DNA of 64,000 nucleotides from NCBI RefSeq assembly GCF_002307355.1, contig NZ_CP017481.1:3658001-3722000 (forward strand), written 5' to 3'. Below are positions 31,822-41,622 of the stretch, in pieces. This DNA comes from Pectobacterium polaris (GTDB lineage: Bacteria; Pseudomonadota; Gammaproteobacteria; Enterobacterales; Enterobacteriaceae). Both the position numbers and the translations under genes were made by a program. How positions within the stretch are numbered: position 1 is the stretch's first letter; the number at the start of each line of letters is the position of its first letter. The notes under the pieces were generated by a model. The model had not been told where the DNA came from and did not search any database. It saw only the letters and a list, made by a program, of their open reading frames with translations.

Positions 31822-34800
31822 TTAGCTGTTTAGCTGCAAACCTTCCTGCTGGAGCTGCTGCAACGCGTTGGCGGTCGCGGGATTGGCTTTTGCAATCTCG
31901 CCGCTCAGTTTGTAACTTTGCGGCACGGTTTGATCCTGCCCGTAGCTAAAGCTGACGTTGCCGAGCAGTTTATTCATGCTGACGCCCGCGCTGCTTGACG
32001 CATTGATGATGACCGCCGGGGTATTGAATCCTTCGCTCTTTTTCACCGCTTTCGAGACTTCAATGCTGGCGAGACGCAAATTATTGCCGTCTTTAAACAG
32101 CGCGATGACGTCATCCTTGCCGTGCGTTTTGTTCTGAATGCCCTTCTCGATCTTTTCCCGCACGTCGTCTTTCAGCTCCAGAGTGACCGTCACCGACGCT
32201 CGGTCGTTATCCTGCAAGCGGCTCACGATATCCTTCAGCGCCGGATTGTCCGCAATCAGTTGATTGATGCGATCGGCATTGCTCGGCGGCAGCGAAGAGA
32301 CCAAATGGTTACCGATCACCTGAAACAGCCCGTTTTCCGTCAGTTTGCTGAGGTTGGTGTAGGACGTCGTGTGCTTGACGCTATCCAGCGTTGCCCCGTC
32401 ACGCTGTGCGACATCCTGCTGCACATTCAGCTTTTTCAAACTCATTAATCCCTGATGCTGATCGTCGGTGTTTGCCGGTTTATCCGCAAAATGCGCATTC
32501 AGTATGGCCAGTTGATCGCCCGGTTCCGCCATTCCTTTCACGCTGTCGATCAATAACTGACTGGCCGGATCGCTAAAGGCAGAAGCCAGTGTCTTGGTCA
32601 ACGCATCAATGTCTTTTTTCTCCAGCGGTTCAGCCTTTTTCATACCCAAACTAATTGACTGATTAGTCCGCGAATCGGTCGCCACATTCACCCCAACGCT
32701 GGCCGCAGTGAAGAACGGGACGGTGCCATCCGGTGTCGTTCTGGCCGCCCCGGCACTGATAGTGGCATTGAGCCCCGCAGTGGCCTGATTCATGAAGCGC
32801 AGACGGTTGTCAGATTCCGCATAGGTTGTGGATTTCTCTCCTTGTGAAACGCTGGACGAACTCGTGGCAGACAGCACATTAGCGCTCGCCGTCACGCCAA
32901 CCGATCCGCGCAGCGTCGCACTGGTGGGCGCCACACCTTTTTCCGTCAGGTTGATTCCGCCACGCAGCTCCAGCGCAGCATTGCTATCCAGATTGAAGCT
33001 GACCGTTTTCCCGGCCTTCACGCTGTGCTGTTCCCCTTTATCCAGCAGGGCAAGCGGGTTGATCGTGCCGCTCGACAGACCGTCAATAAACCCCGGCAGT
33101 TCTTCTTCGCTGAGGGTAAAGTTCAGGGCGTTTTGCTGCGCCATTTGCAGGCTGGCGGATACGCCGAAAGAGGCACGAACGTCCGGTGTGAAGCTGTGTT
33201 TGCTGTTGATACTTTGCGTCATCTGCGCCGAGGTTTTTCCTGTCAGATACTGGCTGACGTCATACCCGCCGGAGTAACTCACTTTCCCGGTAATCCCGCC
33301 TGAACGCTCGAAGGCAACGTTGATGCCATTTTCACCACGAGAAAAGCTCAGATTGTAATTTCGCTCGCCGCTGACGCCGCCGCCCGGCACCGGAGGGAAA
33401 GGTAATGGCGTGCCGCTGACCACAAACGACATGGATGCCCCGCCGCCATAGGTCCGGTTAAACGCGATGCTTTCGTTGCTGTCCAACGACAGGACGGTCG
33501 CCTTCATTTTATCGATCATGTCCGTCTGGCTGGCCGCCTGCATCACGGTTTTCGAAGTGACGCTGATGGCGTTGTCCTCTTTCCGGAACGCCTTCATAAA
33601 GGTTTTAACCGAATCGTAATCCGCCTCCAGCGACTTATGATTGGTGAACCCCATGTCGGTCATCTTCTTCACCGGGTTTTCGCCGTAATCTCCCTGCCGC
33701 AGCGCGTTAAGCTCCTTCATCATCGATGCCAGTTCCGCCTCACCCGGCGACGTGCCGGATAGCGTATCGATGCGATCGGTCAGCTTATGCAAGTCCCCAG
33801 CACCAGGGTATCCAGTACCAGTCGCGTTTTCGCCAGCGACAGTGCATCGCTGGTATCCCGCTGCTGCCCAAATGATTCGCTATTCGGCTTTTGGGCTATC
33901 GGCGTTTTGCTGTCGACAAAGGCTTTGATCAGCGTACCAGCCGTACTCGTTTTCGATGACGGATGACTTTCCATCGCCGCCAGCAGCACTGGAGCCAGAT
34001 CTTTTTCTCTGCCATGCAAGCTGGCGGATTTGCCTTCCGTGTTCATGACACCGTTATCGTTCACCACGCCCTGCTGCCTGCCAATCAGCAGCGCCGCTTT
34101 GGCTGAGCTACTTTCCAGTTCGGTATGGAACTGTTTTAGCAGGTTCACCAGCGGTTTCCCTTTTTCCCCCAGATCCAGCTTGTCTAGCTTACTCGCCAGA
34201 TCCATCGCAGTGCCCTGAGGCTGGCTCGTTGTGGCATCCAGTTTTTTCAGCAATTCGGTTTGCATGTCATAAACAGGCTTCAGACCTTCACGCCCGCTGA
34301 CCTGATGCTGCACATGGTCGGCAAAGGTTTTTAACGGCCGCGGCACGTCCAGAGTGAATGAAACCAGATGGGCCCGCAGCAGATCTGACAATTTGCTTTT
34401 CACCTGCTGCGACTCTTCACCCGCTTTACCGAGAACCTGAACATCGGCTTTAAACGTGAGCCCGGTTAAGGGTATTTTTCCCCCTTTTGTCGCCACATCC
34501 AGCCTGCCAAACACCGTTTCTGCGGCACGTGGCTCTGCGGTTAACGGCGCTTCCCCTTTTGGCACCGTCGTTTTCCATTCCTTCCCTTGCAAGGTATGGA
34601 GTTCATGCTCGTCATGCGCCACCTGCAAATGATGTTGCGCATTCGTGCCCAGTGAATTCACTTTCCCCTCTGCCGGCGTTTTCATCGGCTGCCATTGTGC
34701 ACTGTCGTGATTCGCCGCATTTTGCCAGTCGGCTTTCGGCAGTTGGAAAAGCTGCCCGTCTTTATTCAGGGCAAAGAGCGTCTGCTGGTGATCCAGTGCG

Positions 34801-36704
34801 ATGTCCTGTATTTCACCGGCCAAGCCATTTTTAGGCAACGCCAGCGGTGGTGCGGCGAGCTTGTCCGTTCCTGGTTTGATCTGGTGGAAATGCAGATCGC
34901 CCTGCTTATCGACGGCAATAAATTTATTACGGTTGATCACCGCCATCGCCGAGACATCATCGTCCTTGGCAATCCCCGGGAGTGCGGTACCCGCAGACGG
35001 CGTCATACGCACCTGCGGCAGCGCAAACACGGTATTGTCGCCGTGCGTAAACGTGTCCGATTTCTGGTTAATGGACAGCGGCTTGATTTCACCGTCTTTT
35101 AGCGTATAAGCCTGATTGTCCAGCCCGCGCTTGAGCTGGCTGGCTTCAACGCTGGATGCCTCCCAGCTTTTGGTATTGCCGTTGTAAAAATGAACTTTGC
35201 CTTCCTGTAGACCGATCTGCCCCAGTCGTCCCAGATCTAAGGTGTCTTTCGCCTCGGGCGCGGCCGTGGTCAGCCCCAGCTTATTATCCACCACCAGACT
35301 GTCGCTCAGGTTCCACCCCGGCGTGGGGGACAGCCCATTCTGCCCCAGAGGTGCGACGTGTTTTTGTCCCTGGCGATCGGTGGCGAGCGCCTGCGTCTGG
35401 CCGTGTTCATCGTGGGCAAATCCGGTAATACGATGGTCGTCGCCCAGCACCGCATTCAGTTCCGGCGTGCTGGCAGGGGTTAATGTAGCGTGCGACTCAC
35501 CCGCTTCGGGCAGCGGTGCGTGGTAAAGTTTACCGTCATTGTCGGCAATCAGCAGGTGTTCTGCGGTTAACCCCACCGCTTTCGCAAACACAGGTTCACC
35601 ATTTTCCAGCTTGAGATCCACCGGCTGTGGCGTGGCATCCAACGTGCTCATCAGGTGCAGCTGCGTGAGGTGATTCTGCTCGGTCAGCACGGCAGATTGC
35701 CCGTTCTGGTTGGCCGAAAACGCCGTAATCTTATCGCTGAAGGTGGATGACTCCGTGCCCGACGACAAATTGCTCAGCGTGTGGTCGTCTTTGACGGCAT
35801 ACAGTTGACCATTTCCCTGCCGGGATAACTGGCTGTGGGCGACATCGCTGCTTTGCTGCCAGACTCCGAACTCGGTATTCAGTGCAAAAAGCTTACCGTC
35901 ATGAAGACGCAGTTGTTCACCCGCGCCTGAAGCTGAATCAGGCTGTCGGTGGACACCGGTCAGCAACTCGTGGTTCATGCGTCCAGATAGCGGCACGCTC
36001 GTAGATTCGCCCGAGGTTGTTTTCAGAGAAATACGTTCCGGCGTGGAGTCCAGCTGTACGTTACTCGCGCTCAGCTTGCCCGCTGGCATCGCGCTGCGGC
36101 CGCTGCTGTGAAGCGCAATATGCTGATTGTCATCGCTTTGAATCACGAACAGCCGCCCTGATTTGTCGGCTAGCGCGTGCTGCTGTGCATCCTGATTTTC
36201 ATGATGAGCCACGAACGGCTGGCTATTCTTCCCGATGGTCTGTTGTAACAGCGTGCTCAGCGCCTCCGGCACGCCTTTACCAAACTGAAGCTTACCGTGG
36301 CTGTCCAGCGTGATATCAGATTTCGCGGCGGGTGTAGCGGTCGTGCTACCGCTTATTTTGATCTCAGCAGCTTCAGTGGAGGCAAAACGCGGCAGGCTCT
36401 GGATCGGCCCACCTGATGCCAGCGAATCACGCGGCGCGCGCGGTGCACTCTGACTCACGCCTTCCGATGAGAATAGCTCGCGCAAGGTAGTCGAGCGCGA
36501 GTCCTGGCTCTTCACTGAACTGCCGTTTCCCTGCTCCAGCTCGGGCGGTTTATTTTTATCATGCAAACCTTGCTGGATCAGGGACTGCGCACCTTTTTGG
36601 CTCGCGCTGGTGCTACTGCCCTGCGATAGCGGTGTGTTAGCTAGCGTAGCGGGTGCAATTTCCGACGCGGATAGACCGGGCTGAACATGCTGAATTTTCT
36701 GCAT
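31822..36704 (-). pseudogene. dspE: dspE effector gene, split by a single-base frameshift
   Basis: Two overlapping frames together encode an AvrE/DspE-type effector of about 1630 residues. The first (36704-33780) runs from MQKIQHVQPGLSASEIAP through beta-propeller-like repeats and ends LVLDTLVLGTCIS. The second (33792-31822) begins MHKLTDRIDTLSGTSPGEAE and ends with LQQLQQEGLQLNS. One additional base in the C4 run at 33795-33798 would restore a continuous LVLG-D-LHKLTDRID reading. The ATG at 36704 with GGAACC-type site is preferred over TTG 36716. Full-length DspE enters plant cells through the Hrp pathway, suppresses defence and causes water soaking. As written, the product lacks its C-terminal 650 or so residues; a sequencing error is equally possible. 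Confidence 0.85.
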
Positions 36705-36740
36705 AACAGGTTCCAAGGGTGATGAAGTGATCGTGTCGGT

Positions 36741-36768
36741 TAAGTGGTCAGTTTCTCCTTCTGGTTCC
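36741..36768 (-). promoter_or_regulatory. hrp box (HrpL promoter) of dspEF
   Basis: On the minus strand: GGAACC, 15 bases, CCACTTA, an exact match to the HrpL consensus GGAACC-N15/16-CCACNNA. It lies 37 bases upstream of the dspE ATG. Confidence 0.92.
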
Positions 36769-36792
36769 CGACATCTTTCTCTTTCCTACACG

Positions 36793-36820
36793 GGAACCAC
36801 ATCACACCTTCCCTCACTTA
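36793..36820 (+). promoter_or_regulatory. hrp box (HrpL promoter) of hrpW
   Basis: GGAACC, 15 bases, TCACTTA: one mismatch to the HrpL consensus (T for the first C of CCAC). It is divergent from the dspE box, with only 24 bases between the two elements, and 58 bases upstream of the hrpW ATG. Confidence 0.88.
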
Positions 36821-36878
36821 ATACGCAACAGACGTAAGCCTGTTAATGACCCACATTATTCACTTTCAAGGAGATGTT

Positions 36879-38360
36879 ATGGCTGATATGACGATCACGC
36901 TCAGCATACAACCCGGCGCTGGCCTGTCATCAACAGGTCTGAATTCCCCGCTTTCAGGCAGCAACGGCGGGGTTTCGCCACGTTCTGCACAGCAGGATAG
37001 CCAGCTCATGGAGGCGCTGGGCACATTGCTTAGCGCGCTTTTGCCTAATGCGCAGGGCAATACGCCGTCATCAACCGATGGCAGCCCGCTGGGCCAGGGC
37101 GGTGCGGGCAACGGTGGCAGCTCGGCGTTAGGGCAAAACGGCAGCCCTGCCGATATGCTGATGAAACTGCTGGAAACGCTGATTCAGGGCAAAAATGGCC
37201 AGGAAGCGGGGAATCCACTCTCTTCCGGCTCGTCGGGCGCGGCAGGCGGCAACGGCGGGGCGTCACCGCTGGCGGGTTCATCCGGCGCTGGCGGTGTAGG
37301 CGGGGCGCAAAATCCAGAAGATTTGAGCCGTTCTCTACTGCAAGATTCGGCTGGCAGCGCATTAGATAATGCCATCAGCCCAACCGCAGACGGCGGTGGT
37401 CAACTGAGCGGCAACGATCTGTTAAAAGCGCTGCTGGAATTGATCGGCAATCTGATGGATTCACAGAAAGGTGAATTCGGTCAGCCGCAAGAAAAAGGAC
37501 AGCCACAAGGTGGCGGCTCGCCATCTGTGGGCGCACCGCAGGCTTCATCCGGTGGTGGCGGTGGATCGCCTGCCGCACCGTCTGCACCCTCTGCTGGCGG
37601 TGGTGGATCCCCTGCGGCACCATCAGCCCCGTCTTCACCCATTGGCGGTAACGGCGGCGGCGCATCTGCTCCACTGACGGCCGCACCAACCGGTGTTGAT
37701 GGCGGTTCGGCAGCATCGCCGACGACTTCAACAGCCGGTGCTGGCCCAGTGGCATTCCCTAAAGCCAGCGGTGATGCCACCGTGGTAAATGACACCATCA
37801 AAGTCGGCCCCGGTGAGGTCTTTGACGGCGGCGGAAAAACCTTTACCGCTGGCAGTAAGTTAGGCGACGGTGGTCAGGCTGAAGGCCAGAAGCCAGTCTT
37901 TGAGCTGGCTCAAGGCGCAACGCTGAAAAACGTGGTGTTTGGTGATAATGCGGCGGATGGCGTACACGTTCGCGGCGATGCCAAAATTGATAACGTACAC
38001 TGGACCAACGTGGGTGAAGATGCGCTGACGGTGAAATCAAATAACGGTAAGCCAGCCAATGTTGAAATCACCAACAGTAGCGCTCAGGGCGCTTCCGATA
38101 AGATTTTCCAGTTGAACGCGGATGCCAACCTGACTATCGATAATTTCAAAGCGAAAGATTTCGGTACGTTTGTTCGCACCAACGGTGGGCAACAAGGTAA
38201 CTGGAACTTGAACCTGAGCAACATTGACGCAGAAAACGGCAAGTTCTCGTTCGTGAAAAGCGACAGTGAAGGGTTGAACGTCAAAGGTAGCAACATCAAC
38301 CTGACGAACGTCAATAATCACTACAAAGTGCCGGATTCCGCCAACTTACAGGTGAAGTAA
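36879..38360 (+). CDS. hrpW: HrpW, harpin with pectate-lyase-like C-terminal domain
   Basis: A 493-residue type III-secreted harpin. The ATG at 36879 is preferred because it has AAGGAG 7 bases upstream, while the in-frame ATG at 36846 has none. The N-terminal half is glycine/serine/proline-rich, heat-stable-harpin-like and Cys-poor, with repeated GGGGSPAAPSAP segments around residues 230-270. From about residue 300 (SGDATVVNDTIKVGPGEVFD) it becomes a PL3 pectate-lyase fold with VVFGDNAADGVHV and VHWTNVGEDALTVK. HrpW proteins are secreted to the plant apoplast and bind pectate; enzymatic activity is usually not detected. A gene of 107 codons follows one base later. Confidence 0.92.
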   Translation: MADMTITLSIQPGAGLSSTGLNSPLSGSNGGVSPRSAQQDSQLMEALGTLLSALLPNAQGNTPSSTDGSPLGQGGAGNGGSSALGQNGSPADMLMKLLETLIQGKNGQEAGNPLSSGSSGAAGGNGGASPLAGSSGAGGVGGAQNPEDLSRSLLQDSAGSALDNAISPTADGGGQLSGNDLLKALLELIGNLMDSQKGEFGQPQEKGQPQGGGSPSVGAPQASSGGGGGSPAAPSAPSAGGGGSPAAPSAPSSPIGGNGGGASAPLTAAPTGVDGGSAASPTTSTAGAGPVAFPKASGDATVVNDTIKVGPGEVFDGGGKTFTAGSKLGDGGQAEGQKPVFELAQGATLKNVVFGDNAADGVHVRGDAKIDNVHWTNVGEDALTVKSNNGKPANVEITNSSAQGASDKIFQLNADANLTIDNFKAKDFGTFVRTNGGQQGNWNLNLSNIDAENGKFSFVKSDSEGLNVKGSNINLTNVNNHYKVPDSANLQVK

Positions 38361-38361
38361 G

Positions 38362-38685
38362 ATGCCAAACACAATGACATCTCCCGCACCGACACGTTGG
38401 GCCGATATCGCCAGACAAGGCGGATACATTACGCCGGCGCAACGCGAATCGTTCACGCAGGCTATCCATCTGGTGAGAACACAGTTGAATACGGTACTCA
38501 GCCAGTCAGGATCGCTGCGACGGGGTGAGTTCGAGTTCGATGCGTTTGTGGACTCGCTGGAGCAGGATTTTCTGCATCAGGCCGACATCCACACGAAGAA
38601 CGGGCTACATAGCGACGTGGCGCAGACCTCGTTCTGGGTCGCCCGCCTGATCGCCGATCGTTTTATTGCGGTGCGTCAAATGTAA
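38362..38685 (+). CDS. Small protein downstream of hrpW, 107 aa, putative HrpW chaperone
   Basis: A 107-residue mainly helical protein (RWADIARQGGYITPAQRESF, AFVDSLEQDFLHQADIHTKN, FWVARLIADRFIAVRQM). It starts one base after the hrpW stop and ends before a strong terminator, so the two form an HrpL-driven operon. No signal or membrane segment is present. Tight coupling to a secreted harpin suggests a dedicated chaperone or accessory factor, as for ShcW-like genes elsewhere, but the sequence is not acidic in the usual chaperone manner and no domain is recognised. Confidence 0.7.
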   Translation: MPNTMTSPAPTRWADIARQGGYITPAQRESFTQAIHLVRTQLNTVLSQSGSLRRGEFEFDAFVDSLEQDFLHQADIHTKNGLHSDVAQTSFWVARLIADRFIAVRQM

Positions 38686-38715
38686 TACGTGCGCCATTAC
38701 CGCATCAGGGAAAAG

Positions 38716-38746
38716 CCAGCCAGGGAAACCTGTGCTGGTTTTTTTT
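38716..38746 (+). terminator. Rho-independent terminator of the hrpW operon
   Basis: CCAGC-CAGG, GAAA loop, CCTG-T-GCTGG, then eight T: a 9-bp stem with one bulge and a GNRA tetraloop. Confidence 0.9.
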
Positions 38747-38788
38747 AGCTCAGCTCGATAGACGTCAGGCGTGAACGTGAATAAGCCA

Positions 38789-39055
38789 TTACCCAATGGT
38801 GACCGTTCCCCCACCAATCACCACGCCACCACAACTCACACCATCCCCCGTTCTCGCCGCGGGTTTACCATCAATAAATACACTGGATGAGCCACCGCTA
38901 ATATTCCGAGCATGACCATGAGGAGCCAGCGGATCGCCTTGTCGAGCCAACGGCATGCCATCCACCTTAACCGTCGATGAACCCGCTGCAACGGGCGTCG
39001 GCGGATGACTACCGTGCCCAGTATCGCTATCGCCTAATTTAACTGCGTTACCCAT
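38789..39055 (-). CDS. PAAR-domain protein (T6SS spike tip)
   Basis: An 88-residue single-domain PAAR protein. It shows the repeated beta-hairpins of the fold: VKLGDSDTGHGSHPPTPVAA, STVKVDGMPLARQGDPLAPH, VFIDGKPAARTGDGVSCGG and a terminal VIGGGTVTIG. Conserved His and Cys residues (HGSH, PHGH, SCGG) fit zinc coordination at the tip. PAAR proteins cap the VgrG trimer of type VI secretion systems and can attach effectors. It ends the minus-strand vgrG module that starts at 44394. There is no C-terminal toxin extension. Confidence 0.92.
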   Translation of the reverse strand: MGNAVKLGDSDTGHGSHPPTPVAAGSSTVKVDGMPLARQGDPLAPHGHARNISGGSSSVFIDGKPAARTGDGVSCGGVVIGGGTVTIG

Positions 39056-39116
39056 TTTTTAATTCGTCCGTTGAAAATAAATAAACGATTCTTTATTACA
39101 GAATTATTACCCTAAA

Positions 39117-40055
39117 TTACCTTACCAGCGTTACCTTACCATCTATTATTGAGAAATAAGGCCTGTAAGCAAAAACTATTTTACCTTCACTATTTATAAA
39201 CCTTAGTGGTGAGTTTTGGAAAAAACCAACACCTAAACGAAATAAACGTCCATCACGATATTTTATGATTTTATATTTATTCCATTCAATTGGGAGAGGA
39301 GTAAGCTGTTTATCAACTACATGCTGTGGAAAATCGGTTGAAATAAACATCATTCCTGTTGTGGCACCTTCTGCAAAAGCCATCTCTTCGTTTGAGGTCT
39401 GTGTGATTTTTTTCAAACCCTCAATATCGCGATCCTTCATCATTGTCCAGATGTCTGCATAGGCCATCCTGATTTTAGGTAGATCGTTTTCCGTAACTGG
39501 AGTCGCATTCACCCACGCCCAGCGTGGCAGGCTATCGATTTTTAAACTCCCTCTAACCTTATAGAAACCATAGTCTTTCTCATTCTTTGTATAACCTTCA
39601 AAAATGGTGGAGCTATTGGCCGTATTGACTGATTCACTCGCCGTAATCTCGCCTTTTTCATTCACACTTAATTTAAAATTGGCGATTTCTGTACTGCTTG
39701 TTTCGGTATCCTTAGTGACTATCACATGACAGGAGGAATCAGGATACAGAGTCTTGGGATCTTTATGATTCTGCGGCCCCATTAATAGTTCGATATCATT
39801 TTTCCCAGTTTCTAAAAATGCCGTCAAGTTAAATCCCGCTGACATTGTTCCAGAATCGATCTTTGTATTATCAATCGCAGGGAAATCATTTACTCGAAGA
39901 AGGCAAGTGCTTTTATAAGTTTTAAAAGAGAATAGATATTTTCCACTAATCATTTCGTCAGCCCTAACTGGATACATTCCTAATAGAAAAAAACAAAAAC
40001 TTATATTAAATAAGATTAAACCGACATTCTGAATCACTCTTTTCCAATTTATCAT
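39117..40055 (-). CDS. Exported hypothetical protein of the vgrG module, candidate T6SS immunity protein
   Basis: About 312 residues. The open frame reaches 40172, but ATG 40055 (MINWKRVIQNVGLILFNISF) has AAAGGAG upstream and opens into a signal peptide cleaved near PVRA-DE, so it is preferred; it then overlaps the preceding gene by 50 bases. The mature protein has two Cys early (STCLLRV, SSCHVIV), an acidic strand-rich middle and a C-terminal domain (WNKYKIIKYRDGRLFRLGVG). No family is recognised. Overlap with the large gene upstream, periplasmic location and position between DUF4123 and PAAR genes are what one expects of an immunity protein to a periplasm-acting effector; this is inference. 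Confidence 0.6.
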   Translation of the reverse strand: MINWKRVIQNVGLILFNISFCFFLLGMYPVRADEMISGKYLFSFKTYKSTCLLRVNDFPAIDNTKIDSGTMSAGFNLTAFLETGKNDIELLMGPQNHKDPKTLYPDSSCHVIVTKDTETSSTEIANFKLSVNEKGEITASESVNTANSSTIFEGYTKNEKDYGFYKVRGSLKIDSLPRWAWVNATPVTENDLPKIRMAYADIWTMMKDRDIEGLKKITQTSNEEMAFAEGATTGMMFISTDFPQHVVDKQLTPLPIEWNKYKIIKYRDGRLFRLGVGFFQNSPLRFINSEGKIVFAYRPYFSIIDGKVTLVR

Positions 40056-41613
40056 GGATAACCCACTCCTTTTCAGCTTGTTTACTTTGGTCAGCGGTTT
40101 TATTAGTTGAATTTTTCTCCGAAACATCAGCACTATCATCAGCACTATCCTCCGAACTAGAAGAAAGCCCAACCGTATACTTCACATAAATCTTCGCCGT
40201 TATTCCTTCATGGTAAAATACCAAATCCAGCTTATCTTTTGTAGGCGCATGTAGCCCCAAACATCCTTTTGCCACCGCCTTTCCACCAATCTCCAGTGCT
40301 CCCTCTGCGATATAGAAGCGGACGCCCGCTCGGACATTCGCTTCCGTAGTCAGTGTGAGCGTGGCTTCTGCTGATTCGTCTTTTTGCCATTCCCACTCAT
40401 TTTTTGCGTCTGATTTGAATGCCAGCGTGAAGTTGAGATCTCCCTCTGCCACCAACCAAAATTTCATCCCGAAAAACGCCGCATTACGGCCCTCCTGATA
40501 AGCCTGCTCCTGAGACATCAACCCTTCACGGATTGCCGCCAGAAGGACATCTGCGCGATACCAGGCAGCAAATGCCTGAAGCAGATCCAGCGTCATTTTT
40601 ATCCCTATCAACGGCGCTAACCCCAGTGAGAGTTCCCGTTCCATATAAATATCACCAGAAACACTATCTTCTTTTAATTCTCCCTTGGCATTAATCTCTA
40701 ATGTTGGGTAGATAATTTCCGTTTCCAGCAGCGTTATTTTGTCATTCTCACCTTTGGCCGTAGAGAGAGAATTACTGATAAAGTCAATTGCTTTAACTGA
40801 TTTATTCAGCCAGGTCAGGGTTTTGGCTTTTCGCTTAAAATCTTTTTCCATTGAAACAGAGTAATTATGTTCAGGATTGTTTCCTAATGTATATGTAAAA
40901 TCCCCGCCCATCTCAAGAGCATTGCTTATTTCATACTTAGGGATCCTTCGCCATCCACGGGAACCGTGCTGTGGTTTCCCATTAGCAGCATTTTCCTCTC
41001 TTCGTTTTTCTTTTCGTTGACGTTTATTGAATTCCTCAACCTTTTGAGCAGTGCCAATAGCGACACTGACATCCCAGCTGAATGCCGGATAGATTATAAT
41101 TTTTGTGCGAAGCGCATCTCTGGAAGGCAAGCTAAATATCTGTGATATCCCATTAAGAAAGACCAGCGATTCACTGATAAAAGGTTCATCGTTACACTGC
41201 CCAACACGTAGGGTATATATCTCCTTAGGCAACAATGCTTTGATACCTTTTGCAAACACATACTCTCTCAAGAAATCGATGGCATCGTGTGTTGAAAAAA
41301 TATCTGCTTTTTCTCCATAATCACACACATAATTTGTCAGACCGCTACTAAACGTCTTGGGAGCACGACGTCGCTCGGAATCATAAATGATTCCATGAGG
41401 ACATAATTGATTATGTGAAACACAGCCTTTTCCTGTCAGGCCGAGCGAAACGGGAACACCTTCTCCTGTTTTATCAATGGTTTCTACCGTTGTGACAAAA
41501 TCATCCTGACTGTAATCAAATGTCCAGTATTTCACTTTCAGTGAAAACGCATGTATGCAGGTATCTGGATTTTCACAATTACATGATGGCGATCCCGCCG
41601 TTAAACTTACCAT
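40006..41613 (-). CDS. Large unknown protein of the vgrG module, candidate T6SS effector
   Basis: A 535-residue protein without signal peptide. It starts with a Cys-rich motif (GSPSCNCENPDTCIHAFSLK) and VKYWTFDYSQDD, includes CVSHNQLCPHG, a charged linker (RQRKEKRREENAANG), and a C-terminal half with an amphipathic/hydrophobic stretch (SLGLAPLIGIKMTLDLLQAF) and repeating beta-strands (EATLTLTTEANVRAGVRFYI). I do not recognise the family. It lies immediately downstream of the DUF4123 adaptor gene, whose family loads specific cargo onto VgrG, and overlaps an exported small gene. This is the usual slot of a type VI effector. Its catalytic function, if any, is not visible. Confidence 0.6.
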   Translation of the reverse strand: MVSLTAGSPSCNCENPDTCIHAFSLKVKYWTFDYSQDDFVTTVETIDKTGEGVPVSLGLTGKGCVSHNQLCPHGIIYDSERRRAPKTFSSGLTNYVCDYGEKADIFSTHDAIDFLREYVFAKGIKALLPKEIYTLRVGQCNDEPFISESLVFLNGISQIFSLPSRDALRTKIIIYPAFSWDVSVAIGTAQKVEEFNKRQRKEKRREENAANGKPQHGSRGWRRIPKYEISNALEMGGDFTYTLGNNPEHNYSVSMEKDFKRKAKTLTWLNKSVKAIDFISNSLSTAKGENDKITLLETEIIYPTLEINAKGELKEDSVSGDIYMERELSLGLAPLIGIKMTLDLLQAFAAWYRADVLLAAIREGLMSQEQAYQEGRNAAFFGMKFWLVAEGDLNFTLAFKSDAKNEWEWQKDESAEATLTLTTEANVRAGVRFYIAEGALEIGGKAVAKGCLGLHAPTKDKLDLVFYHEGITAKIYVKYTVGLSSSSEDSADDSADVSEKNSTNKTADQSKQAEKEWVIHDKLEKSDSECRFNLI

Positions 41614-41622
41614 ATATTTTCC

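Noticed and set aside
37375..37755. 126-codon minus-strand frame within hrpW
   Set aside because: It is antisense to the Gly/Pro-rich part of hrpW, with biased composition (His/Arg-rich) and no independent support.
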